Positions 8,466 to 15,368 of a DNA stretch of 34,438 bases are shown here, piece by piece. Made by a program: the position numbers and the translations under genes. The stretch comes from JAJRXG01 sp047634015. GTDB lineage: Bacteria; Bacteroidota; Bacteroidia; Chitinophagales; Saprospiraceae. The stretch covers positions 1 to 34,438 of the forward strand of contig JBLIDB010000020.1 in assembly GCA_047634015.1 (NCBI GenBank). The letters run 5' to 3'. Below the pieces are notes generated by a model, which was not told the origin of the DNA, did no database searches, and saw nothing but the letters and a program-made list of their open reading frames with translations. Within the stretch, counting starts at the first letter, position 1. Every line of letters starts with the position of its first letter.

Positions 8466-9533
8466 ATGAAAAATATAGTTGTTCTTGGATTGGGTAAAGT
8501 GGGTACCTTGGTAGCAATCTTGTTGAGTAAGCGTTTTCAGGTAACTGGGGTAGATATTAGCGATCCGCATTATGATATAGATGTTCCTTTTAATGTACAG
8601 AAAGGGGATCTCTCGGATATCGCTTATTTGACCGAGACCTTACAATCCTCAGATGCGGTGGTTTCAGCCTTACCTTATTTCTTGAACAAAGCTGTGGCTG
8701 CCATAGCAGCAGATGCTGGGATTCATTATTTCGACTTGACCGAAGATGTAGACACGACCAACTATATTAGGAAATTGGCAGAGACTTCAAAAGGAGTAAT
8801 GGCACCACAATGTGGTCTCGCTCCAGGATTTATAGGAATAGTTGGAGCTGATCTTGCTCGTAGGTTTACAAAATTGAGAGATATAGAGTTACGTGTAGGC
8901 GCTTTACCTAGATATCCTAACGGATTACTGGCCTATTCTTTCACTTGGTCTCCTGCAGGCGTAATTAATGAATATCTGAATGACGCTGAAGTGATCCATA
9001 ATGGGAGCAGGAAGATGGTCCCTTCATTGGATGGTATGGAATACATCAATATAGAAGGCCAAGAGTTTGAGGCATTCACTACATCCGGAGGGTTAGGAAC
9101 GATGTGCGAATCCTATGAAGGAAAGGTGGATACATTAAATTATAAGACGATCCGATATCCAGGACATGGTAAATTAATGAAATTTCTCATGTATGAACTC
9201 ATCCTCAAAGAGGAAAAGGAACTCTTAACGGATATCCTTTATAAAGCAAAACCTCCAGTTCAGGAAGATGTTGTATATGTCTATGCAGTTGTAGAAGGAT
9301 GGAAGAATGATAGACTGCTAAGGGACGAATACTTTGAAGCTTTCTATCCGATTGAGATACAAGGAAAGGCATGGAGAGCAATTTCATGGACTACAGCCGC
9401 CTCCATCGCTGCCATAGTTGAAATGGTAGCCGATAAATCACTAAAACAATCAGGATTTATAAAACAAGAAGATATTTTATTTGAGAATTTCTTAAAAACT
9501 GATAATGGCAGCTTATATGGTAAGAAATCGTAA
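8466..9533 (+). CDS. saccharopine dehydrogenase family oxidoreductase, lysine 6-dehydrogenase-like
   Basis: This is a 355-residue enzyme with an N-terminal NAD(P)-binding Rossmann motif (VVLGLGKVGTLVA) and the family landmarks LAPGF, FEAFTTSGGLGTM and NYKTIRYPGHGK. The length and the TSGG...YKTIRYPGH segments resemble L-lysine 6-dehydrogenase (which oxidises lysine straight to aminoadipate semialdehyde) more than the longer fungal saccharopine dehydrogenases; this comparison is from memory of the family, not an alignment. Either reaction yields the same product, the substrate of the ALDH encoded two genes on. I start at ATG 8466; TTG 8457 would add three residues. It opens a three-gene plus-strand set with a DUF1338 protein (50-base gap) and an ALDH7-type enzyme. 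No separate lysine-ketoglutarate reductase is in the window. Confidence 0.87.
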   Translation: MKNIVVLGLGKVGTLVAILLSKRFQVTGVDISDPHYDIDVPFNVQKGDLSDIAYLTETLQSSDAVVSALPYFLNKAVAAIAADAGIHYFDLTEDVDTTNYIRKLAETSKGVMAPQCGLAPGFIGIVGADLARRFTKLRDIELRVGALPRYPNGLLAYSFTWSPAGVINEYLNDAEVIHNGSRKMVPSLDGMEYINIEGQEFEAFTTSGGLGTMCESYEGKVDTLNYKTIRYPGHGKLMKFLMYELILKEEKELLTDILYKAKPPVQEDVVYVYAVVEGWKNDRLLRDEYFEAFYPIEIQGKAWRAISWTTAASIAAIVEMVADKSLKQSGFIKQEDILFENFLKTDNGSLYGKKS

Positions 9534-9583
9534 TTAATTGCGTTCAATAGTAGACGTCGTCATCTACCAAAGAAAACCTTTTA

Positions 9584-10399
9584 ATGAATAGAAATTTTAT
9601 CAAGCCGGACCGGCTTATTAATTCCTTGATTTCGAAACAACAAGTTGAAAATCAACAATTTGCATTGTTAGTAAGCTCCCTTGTAGGCGGCGGGGTAATC
9701 CGTGGAATTGAAGATCTTAGATTTGACCATATCAGATTTCTTACAGCAGATCTCCCATCTCTTGGGAAATCTATGTTCGAAATGGTACTCTTCTCGATGG
9801 GGTATAAGAGTTGTGGGTATGAGATTAAAGCCCAAGCTATTACCACATATTCCTACTATCATCCCCAGCGATATTACCCACGGGTGGATATTGATATGGC
9901 CGAAATGCTTCGGCTGCCGAAGTACCTCCGCCAAATAATCAATCAGTATGAGCAACAAATTGCGAAGGAACAAGCATCTAAAATCATAAAAAGTCAAGAA
10001 GATTTGTACGATTTGCTTTTTGCTCCTCGATGGTCTCGCGCTTCATTGGGACATTATAAAGTCCTAATGGAAGATCATCCTTTGCTAGCGCAGTTAGTGC
10101 ATCATCAATGTCCTGTTGCTAACTGTGTACTAAAAATAGATGCACTTCCAGAAGGGTATAGTACCTACCCTGAATTCCTTGACTATTTGAAAGGATTGGG
10201 AATGGAAATTGACAGGTCTCGGGATAAGCGACATGCAATAGAAGGTGGAGCAGTTCATACTTTTAGTACTATTCCTTCTATTTTTAAAGCCATATTTGCC
10301 GATGGAGAAGAGGTTGAAATTAGTCAAGACTTTTTATTATTGGCAATTAAGCAAAGAGTAATAAAGACTAACAGACTTAAGCCTGAAGTGGCTATTTAA
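9584..10399 (+). CDS. DUF1338 protein, probable 2-oxoadipate dioxygenase/decarboxylase (HglS-like), short form
   Basis: This 271-residue protein resembles the DUF1338 family, whose characterised bacterial member HglS turns 2-oxoadipate into D-2-hydroxyglutarate in lysine breakdown using a metal centre. The RFDHIRFLT motif (His49) matches the conserved first metal-ligand His of the family, and RHAIEGGAVHTFST (about 215-230) could hold further ligands. The length is well below that of the Pseudomonas enzyme, which has more than 400 residues, so this is a compact form or a divergent branch. Its place between a lysine/saccharopine dehydrogenase-like gene and an aminoadipate semialdehyde dehydrogenase supports the assignment. 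The aminotransferase that would make 2-oxoadipate is not in the window. Soluble, with no signal peptide. Confidence 0.8.
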   Translation: MNRNFIKPDRLINSLISKQQVENQQFALLVSSLVGGGVIRGIEDLRFDHIRFLTADLPSLGKSMFEMVLFSMGYKSCGYEIKAQAITTYSYYHPQRYYPRVDIDMAEMLRLPKYLRQIINQYEQQIAKEQASKIIKSQEDLYDLLFAPRWSRASLGHYKVLMEDHPLLAQLVHHQCPVANCVLKIDALPEGYSTYPEFLDYLKGLGMEIDRSRDKRHAIEGGAVHTFSTIPSIFKAIFADGEEVEISQDFLLLAIKQRVIKTNRLKPEVAI

Positions 10400-10497
10400 C
10401 GATTAGTGCTGAATTGCATATAACGGTTTTGCTTCTGCCCTGTGAAACGATTAGCGTAATTACAATCTATATTAGAATAGAAATTGAAAAAATGATA

Positions 10498-12021
10498 ATG
10501 AACTTAATAGAAAAACTTGGAATTACATCGCCTATTGAAGGGGTATCTACTGGATTAACGTGGTGGACTGGAACTGGAAATCAACTGGATATTACTTCAC
10601 CTGTTGATGGGAAACTTATCGGTTCGGTGAACGAAGGAAGTGAAGAAGATTATCATATGGTAGTGGCATCAGGTCAATCTGCATTTCTTGAATGGCGGAA
10701 GCTTCCTGCGCCCCATCGAGGAGAAATAGTACGTCAGATAGGGGATCGATTACGTCTTCACAAGGATGATTTGGGCGCGCTCGTGAGTTATGAAATGGGA
10801 AAGAGTCTTCAAGAAGGTTTAGGTGAGGTCCAAGAGATGATTGATATCTGCGATTTCGCAGTAGGAATGTCTCGTCAGTTATATGGTTTAAGCATGCATT
10901 CAGAACGTCCGAATCATAGAATGATGGAGCAGTGGCACCCACTAGGAATAGTTGGAATTATAAGTGCTTTTAATTTCCCTGTAGCAGTATGGGCTTGGAA
11001 TGCTATGATAGCTTGGATTTGTGGAGATGTTTGTGTCTGGAAGCCTTCTGAGAAAACGCCTTTTACAGGTATTGCTTGTCAGAAAATAATTCTCGATGTC
11101 TTCAAAGAAAATAATGTGCCTGAGGGTGTAAGTGGTCTCATAATCGGCGGAAGGGATATCGGAAAGTTGATGGCTGAGGATCCTCGTATTGCACTAATTT
11201 CTGCAACTGGATCTACCCGAATGGGTAAGTCTGTTGGTGCTGCGGTCGGAGCGAGATTAGGAAAGTCAATACTTGAATTAGGTGGAAATAATGCCATAAT
11301 CGTTTCTGATCAGGCCGACCTAAAAGTAGTAATACCAGCAGTCGTATTTGGTGCTGTAGGAACAGCAGGTCAGCGTTGTACTTCTACAAGAAGATTGATC
11401 ATTCATGAATCTATTTATGATAATGTTGTAGAAACACTTGTAAGCGCTTATGGACAAATAAGAATAGGAGATCCTCTTGATGCAAATAACCATATGGGCC
11501 CTCTCATCGATCAGGATGCTGTTCATCAATACAATAGTACCATCGCTGAAGCCCAAGATCAAGGCGGTGCACTGTTAGTAGGAGGTGACATATTGAGTGG
11601 CGCTGGATATGAATCAGGTTGTTATGTGGCGCCTGCGATTATAAGTGCAACAACTGATATGAAAATCGTCCACCATGAGACTTTTGCTCCTATTCTGTAT
11701 GTTATGAAGTATTCAACTCTGGATGAAGCAATAGCAATTCAGAATAGTGTGCCTCAGGGCTTATCTTCATCAATATTTACACTTAATATGAGAGAGTCAG
11801 AAGCTTTCTTATCCAATCAAGGTTCAGACTGCGGAATTGCTAATGTGAATATAGGTACTTCTGGGGCAGAAATTGGTGGAGCTTTTGGAGGAGAGAAAGA
11901 AACTGGAGGAGGAAGAGAAAGCGGTTCAGATGCATGGAAGGCATATATGCGTCGCCAGACATGTACTACCAACTACAGTGCAGAGTTGCCATTGGCACAA
12001 GGGATAAAATTTGAGCTCTAA
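10498..12021 (+). CDS. ALDH7-type aldehyde dehydrogenase, probable alpha-aminoadipate semialdehyde dehydrogenase
   Basis: This NAD(P)-dependent enzyme of about 507 residues carries catalytic Cys294 in GTAGQRCTSTRR and general-base Glu260 in LELGGNN. It has the signature C-terminus of the ALDH7 branch (antiquitin), including GAEIGGAFGGEKETGGG, RESGSDAWKAYMRR and LPLAQGIKFEL. ALDH7 enzymes oxidise alpha-aminoadipate semialdehyde to 2-aminoadipate in lysine catabolism, which fits the two upstream genes. I start at ATG 10498 (MNLIEKLG), the family's usual start; ATG 10492 adds two residues, while the upstream TTG at 10414 would add 28 residues of non-family sequence. The gap to the previous gene is about 100 bases. 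An 800-base region with a small gene follows. Confidence 0.93.
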   Translation: MNLIEKLGITSPIEGVSTGLTWWTGTGNQLDITSPVDGKLIGSVNEGSEEDYHMVVASGQSAFLEWRKLPAPHRGEIVRQIGDRLRLHKDDLGALVSYEMGKSLQEGLGEVQEMIDICDFAVGMSRQLYGLSMHSERPNHRMMEQWHPLGIVGIISAFNFPVAVWAWNAMIAWICGDVCVWKPSEKTPFTGIACQKIILDVFKENNVPEGVSGLIIGGRDIGKLMAEDPRIALISATGSTRMGKSVGAAVGARLGKSILELGGNNAIIVSDQADLKVVIPAVVFGAVGTAGQRCTSTRRLIIHESIYDNVVETLVSAYGQIRIGDPLDANNHMGPLIDQDAVHQYNSTIAEAQDQGGALLVGGDILSGAGYESGCYVAPAIISATTDMKIVHHETFAPILYVMKYSTLDEAIAIQNSVPQGLSSSIFTLNMRESEAFLSNQGSDCGIANVNIGTSGAEIGGAFGGEKETGGGRESGSDAWKAYMRRQTCTTNYSAELPLAQGIKFEL

Positions 12022-12372
12022 GTAAATTATTGGAAATTTAACAAGAAGTAGCTTATTATAAATTGCACGGGTCGCAAAGGGGGGAGGAAGTTGGATTTCT
12101 CTGACCTTGGGATGCAATCAGAGAATTCTTTAGAGTTTGGGTTTACTGGAGAACGGATTTGGATTCATTTATCGATTCTAATCTTCAAATTTATAGCACT
12201 CTATAGAGCAATGTTTCAGGCCTATTGGCCTATTATATATGGTGGAATCAATATTTATGTACCTCTTTTTCTTATGTTAACACATTATGAATTATATACA
12301 TTTAAATATTTATATATATGTCAGGTGCCTTACAAATAAGGGTATTTGGTTGATAGGTGGGTAGGGTAGCTC

Positions 12373-12540
12373 ATGATTGTTTTGTCTTTAAAATGTACAA
12401 ACTACCCTGATGAAATGAGAAAGATTCAAACCCTTCTCTTAACCGCCAATATTGATAACAGTACGGCAGAGAAGTTAACGTTTTATGCATTGATTTTTTT
12501 TATGGCCTTTATGGCCGCATATCAATCCAAGGCGCTCTAA
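12373..12540 (+). CDS. candidate small membrane protein (55 aa, or 41 aa from an internal Met)
   Basis: ATG 12373 opens a 55-codon frame ending TAA at 12540; a second ATG at 12415 gives 41 residues starting MRKIQTLLLT. The C-terminal part has a hydrophobic stretch LTFYALIFFMAFMAAY that could be one membrane helix, then QSKAL. I do not recognise the family. In favour of a real gene: the composition is mixed and protein-like (charged, polar, then a compact hydrophobic segment), a hairpin terminator follows 57 bases after the stop, and a -7-like TTGTTTTG (12377-12384) is well placed for the internal Met. Against it: no homology can be checked here and the ORF is short. Function unknown. Confidence 0.4.
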   Translation: MIVLSLKCTNYPDEMRKIQTLLLTANIDNSTAEKLTFYALIFFMAFMAAYQSKAL

Positions 12541-12596
12541 CTAAGAGACCACAGCAATTGATATAACCTTTATGTAGATGAATATGTGTTAATATT

Positions 12597-12635
12597 GTAA
12601 ATAGGACCAATGTAAAGCTGGTCCTATTTACTTTT
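12597..12635 (+). terminator. intrinsic terminator-like hairpin
   Basis: A perfect 13-bp inverted repeat (GTAAATAGGACCA at 12597-12609 and TGGTCCTATTTAC at 12619-12631) with a 9-base loop is followed by TTTT at 12632-12635. The T tract is on the plus-strand 3' side, so it would stop plus-strand transcription. The nearest plus-strand gene is the candidate small gene ending at 12540. Confidence 0.7.
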
Positions 12636-12641
12636 AATTGA

Positions 12642-12666
12642 TTCTTAAATTGAAGTAATTTAAGAA
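12642..12666. repeat. AT-rich inverted repeat
   Basis: TTCTTAAATT (12642-12651) pairs perfectly with AATTTAAGAA (12657-12666) around the 5-base loop GAAGT, just 10 bases after the terminator hairpin and directly before a G7 run. On either strand it lacks a long T tract, so its role (second terminator, protein site, or chance) is open. Confidence 0.5.
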
Positions 12667-12752
12667 AGGGGGGGCTAAATCGAGCGGGAAGGCTAATGGT
12701 TATTGGCAAAGCTCATTTTGAGTTACATAGCCAAAGCTATGGAACGAAAAAT

Positions 12753-12776
12753 AGCTTAAGCTTACTTGCCGGCAAG
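12753..12776. repeat. two adjacent palindromes
   Basis: AGCTTAAGCT (12753-12762) and CTTGCCGGCAAG (12765-12776) are perfect palindromes two bases apart, about 50 bases past the end of the Kdo transferase gene (minus strand). The GC-rich second one, with GGCAGG following, resembles short dispersed palindromic elements found between genes in many Bacteroidota, but copy number cannot be judged from one window. Confidence 0.4.
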
Positions 12777-12824
12777 GCAGGTTCAATATTCATAATGCTA
12801 TGCACGGAGATAGTAATTGTATTC

Positions 12825-14066
12825 TTAAATCACTTCATTAAGCGTGCTTAGAATTATTTCGTTCGCTTGATTGTTTTCTTCTATCCATTCTTTATAACTA
12901 CGCTGCTTCTTAGATTGAAAGGGGAGTGACCGTTCGTTTTCTAATGCAGTTTTCATATTATATTTATTAGAGATTACATGCAGTAAATCACTTCTCTTTA
13001 AGTACCTCGCTTCTGGAAATTTCATAAATTTTGGACCTGAAACTATAGTGCAACCATGAACCATAGCCTCCACTATATTATGAATTCCTTTTTTCCATCC
13101 TCCTCCTATAAATGCAATCTCGGCCATCGCATATGCATCTCTTAGTATGCCCATCTTATCGAGAACAAGAATTTCTCGATGGCACTCACCCTTAGAATAC
13201 AGGTCATATTCTATACTTGAAGATTCTAATAGGGAAATAATGTTTTGGGTTTGACCTAATTCATGAGGAGCTATAACAACTCTATATCCGGCATTTAGAA
13301 GCGTATTATATGATTCTATAATTATTTTGACCTCTTCTGTATATGCACTTCCTATGATTAACAACTTCTTATCATTTTTGAATTGAGTTAGCAAGGATTG
13401 ATTAATCTTAGTATTAGAAGATTGAAAAATTGAATCAAGCCGTGGGTCACCAGTTACTATAATCTGATCAGGTGCTAAGTATTGTGAGAGCAAATTATGA
13501 GTATTCTGGTCAATACAGAAAGCATATTCTACTCTCTTAATTAGTAATAATTTGAAGCTCAGGAAAAGACCATTGAAATATCCATTGCGGTAATAACTGC
13601 AACCTACAATCGAATAGGCTATTTTATTCCTATCCAATTCACGTATGAAGTTGGGCCATATCATGTTCGAGGATATAAACACGTAATGGGGATTCGTCGA
13701 TTGGAAAAAGGTTTGAACATCTTTTTTTCGATCAAAAGGGAGGAAACTAATCTTATCCCATTTGTTCTCTAAACCATTAAGAAAATTATATCCTGAGGGA
13801 GAAAAAAATGATATCTCAATACCAAATCCCAATTCAGAATAATGCTTGGCTATTGTTTCGATCCGCTTGTATTCTCCTACTGAAGAACATGCAAAAAAAA
13901 ATAGTGGTCTCGTTTCGTTTTGCGCTATTTTTTTTTTCGATTTATTATGGTCTTGATACCATTTACCTATTTGACTTTCATGCGAGTAGAATTTGAGGAG
14001 GAGCAAGAATATATTCCATAATAATTCATAGATGCCAGATACTATATGAACCAATAATCCCTTCAC
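12825..14066 (-). CDS. waaA: 3-deoxy-D-manno-octulosonate (Kdo) transferase
   Basis: This 413-residue GT-B enzyme puts Kdo on lipid A precursor at the inner membrane. An N-terminal hydrophobic anchor (about 8-26) is followed by FACSSVGE, with the catalytic base Glu65 (family motif HAASVGE; the His is replaced by Ala here), then SFFSPSGYNF, matching the family T-FFSPSGY. The C-terminal donor site FIGGGWKKGIHNIVEAMVHG and SGPKFMKFPEA match the family GGG-F-GGIHN-EPA and FGPxxxKFxEA. The start is GTG 14066, with a TTG five codons in as an alternative; no ATG exists nearby. It diverges from rfbB across a 240-base gap. Some motif drift is visible, but the layout and length are those of WaaA. Confidence 0.87.
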   Translation of the reverse strand: MKGLLVHIVSGIYELLWNIFLLLLKFYSHESQIGKWYQDHNKSKKKIAQNETRPLFFFACSSVGEYKRIETIAKHYSELGFGIEISFFSPSGYNFLNGLENKWDKISFLPFDRKKDVQTFFQSTNPHYVFISSNMIWPNFIRELDRNKIAYSIVGCSYYRNGYFNGLFLSFKLLLIKRVEYAFCIDQNTHNLLSQYLAPDQIIVTGDPRLDSIFQSSNTKINQSLLTQFKNDKKLLIIGSAYTEEVKIIIESYNTLLNAGYRVVIAPHELGQTQNIISLLESSSIEYDLYSKGECHREILVLDKMGILRDAYAMAEIAFIGGGWKKGIHNIVEAMVHGCTIVSGPKFMKFPEARYLKRSDLLHVISNKYNMKTALENERSLPFQSKKQRSYKEWIEENNQANEIILSTLNEVI

Positions 14067-14228
14067 GAGATAAACATAAGCCTATTTAACTCGAACTATG
14101 CAATAGGATTCGTTATGAGGTACAAGAGGTCAAGAAAACAAAGCAAAACCTCTTATTTTGAAGCCATCCTGAATCTTAATAGATTCTCTAGTACATAATT
14201 AGGGTTTGACCACAAAAATCATCTGTGC

Positions 14229-14272
14229 GTTCACTTAATGAATTCATCTCATTCTACTATTTGTAAGTGAAC
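14229..14272. promoter_or_regulatory. candidate operator dyad in the rfbB promoter
   Basis: A perfect 9-bp dyad, GTTCACTTA (14229-14237) and TAAGTGAAC (14264-14272), is separated by 26 bases. The second half-site lies inside the spacer between the candidate -33 TTG (14261-14263) and the -7 box, where a bound protein could block RNA polymerase. No regulator is identified. Confidence 0.35.
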
Positions 14273-14287
14273 AGAAGGCTATATTTG
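14261..14287 (+). promoter_or_regulatory. promoter of rfbB-exporter unit
   Basis: TTG at 14261-14263, a 16-base spacer and TATATTTG at 14280-14287, a full match to the Bacteroidota TAnnTTTG -7 box. The rfbB ATG is 22 bases downstream. The spacer is one base shorter than the usual range. Confidence 0.55.
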
Positions 14288-14309
14288 TCACATTAAACTT
14301 TTACATATA

Positions 14310-15368
14310 ATGTCTTTGAAAAAGAGAATTCTTATAACGGGAGGGGCCGGTTTTATTGGATCGCATGCTGTGAGGTACTTTGTTCAGAAATATCCACATT
14401 ACGATATAATCAATTTAGACGCATTGACCTATGCTGGTAATCTGGCAAATTTGCGAGATATAGAGGAGGAAGCTAATTACACTTTCGCTCATGGCGATAT
14501 AACTGACGAGGGGCGACTGCAAGACGTATTCCAACAATACCAGATTACTGACGTAATGCATTTTGCGGCTGAGTCACATGTAGATAGATCTATAACAGAC
14601 CCGCTGTCTTTCATCAAGACCAATGTCATGGGTACAGTTAATCTTATGCAAGTTGCTAAAGAGTATTGGAAGGCGGATATAAGCAAGCATGTCTTCTATC
14701 ATGTGAGTACTGATGAAGTATATGGTTCCTTGGGCGATGAAGGTTTGTTTAGAGAAGATACTTCTTACGATCCTCAATCACCCTATTCTGCTTCGAAAGC
14801 GAGTAGTGACCATTTCGTTAGGGCGTATGCGAATACTTATGGCCTTCAGATTAAGATAAGTAATTGTTCTAATAACTATGGTCCTTATCAGTTTCCGGAA
14901 AAGTTAATTCCGCTTATTATTAATAATATAAAAAACAAGAAGCCACTGCCTATTTATGGCGATGGGACTAATGTCCGTGATTGGCTGTTTGTAGGTGATC
15001 ATGTAAGTGCCATTGATGTGATATTTCATAAAGGTACTGCGGGAGAGACCTATAATGTAGGAGGAAATCAGGAATTGCAGAATCTTGAGTTAGTTCATAT
15101 GCTATGTGATGTAGTTGATGAATATTTAGATAGACCTGCTGGTAGTGCTCGATCACTAATCACTTTCGTAAAAGATCGCCCAGGACATGATAAGCGATAT
15201 GCGATAGATTGTAGTAAACTTGAGAATCAGCTGGGATGGAAGCAGTCTCTAATGACACCAGAGGGAATTGCACAAACGGTCAAGTGGTATCTCGAAAATG
15301 AGGGATGGTTAAGCCAAGTTACCTCTGGCGCTTATAGAGATTACTATCAAAATCAATATCAAGCGTAG
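14310..15368 (+). CDS. rfbB: dTDP-glucose 4,6-dehydratase
   Basis: This NAD-dependent extended short-chain dehydrogenase of 352 residues converts dTDP-D-glucose to dTDP-4-keto-6-deoxy-D-glucose, the second step to dTDP-L-rhamnose and other deoxysugars. Visible motifs are the Rossmann GGAGFIGSH (11-19), LDALTYAGNL (37-46), HVSTDEVYG with catalytic T134-D135-E136, and YSASK with Tyr159 and Lys163; the substrate-binding loop SNNYGPYQFPEKLIP and the RDW/RPGHD segments are intact. Length is normal. The neighbour directly behind it (TAG 15366-15368, then ATG 15369) encodes a polysaccharide export protein, so the sugar is probably for an exported surface polysaccharide. The other rml genes are not in the window. 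Confidence 0.95.
   Translation: MSLKKRILITGGAGFIGSHAVRYFVQKYPHYDIINLDALTYAGNLANLRDIEEEANYTFAHGDITDEGRLQDVFQQYQITDVMHFAAESHVDRSITDPLSFIKTNVMGTVNLMQVAKEYWKADISKHVFYHVSTDEVYGSLGDEGLFREDTSYDPQSPYSASKASSDHFVRAYANTYGLQIKISNCSNNYGPYQFPEKLIPLIINNIKNKKPLPIYGDGTNVRDWLFVGDHVSAIDVIFHKGTAGETYNVGGNQELQNLELVHMLCDVVDEYLDRPAGSARSLITFVKDRPGHDKRYAIDCSKLENQLGWKQSLMTPEGIAQTVKWYLENEGWLSQVTSGAYRDYYQNQYQA

Larger units (their letters stand above)
12022..12824. other. 800-base intergenic region with small ORF, hairpins and palindromes
   Basis: No large gene is convincing here. What it holds: G-runs at about 12073-12085 and 12667-12673, a small plus-strand gene candidate (12373-12540), a strong terminator hairpin (12597-12631), an AT-rich dyad (12642-12666) and two short palindromes (12753-12762 and 12765-12776). 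The open frame at 12091-12339 is rich in Tyr, Phe and Ile from AT-rich DNA and starts at TTG, so I do not accept it as a gene. I found no RNA signature such as tmRNA or RNase P. Confidence 0.6.

Noticed and set aside
9344..9547. Minus-strand frames under the lysine-pathway genes
   Set aside because: They are the antisense shadows of clearly conserved plus-strand genes and have no domain.
12217..12231. AGGCCTATTGGCCT palindrome-like segment
   Set aside because: Very short arms and no T tract, likely chance within the region.
12091..12339. 82-codon plus-strand open frame
   Set aside because: Starts at TTG, is dominated by Tyr, Phe, Ile and Leu as random AT-rich DNA gives, and has no recognisable domain.
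12509..12709. 66-codon minus-strand open frame
   Set aside because: Overlaps the terminator hairpin and the end of the small gene candidate; the product has no protein-like organisation.
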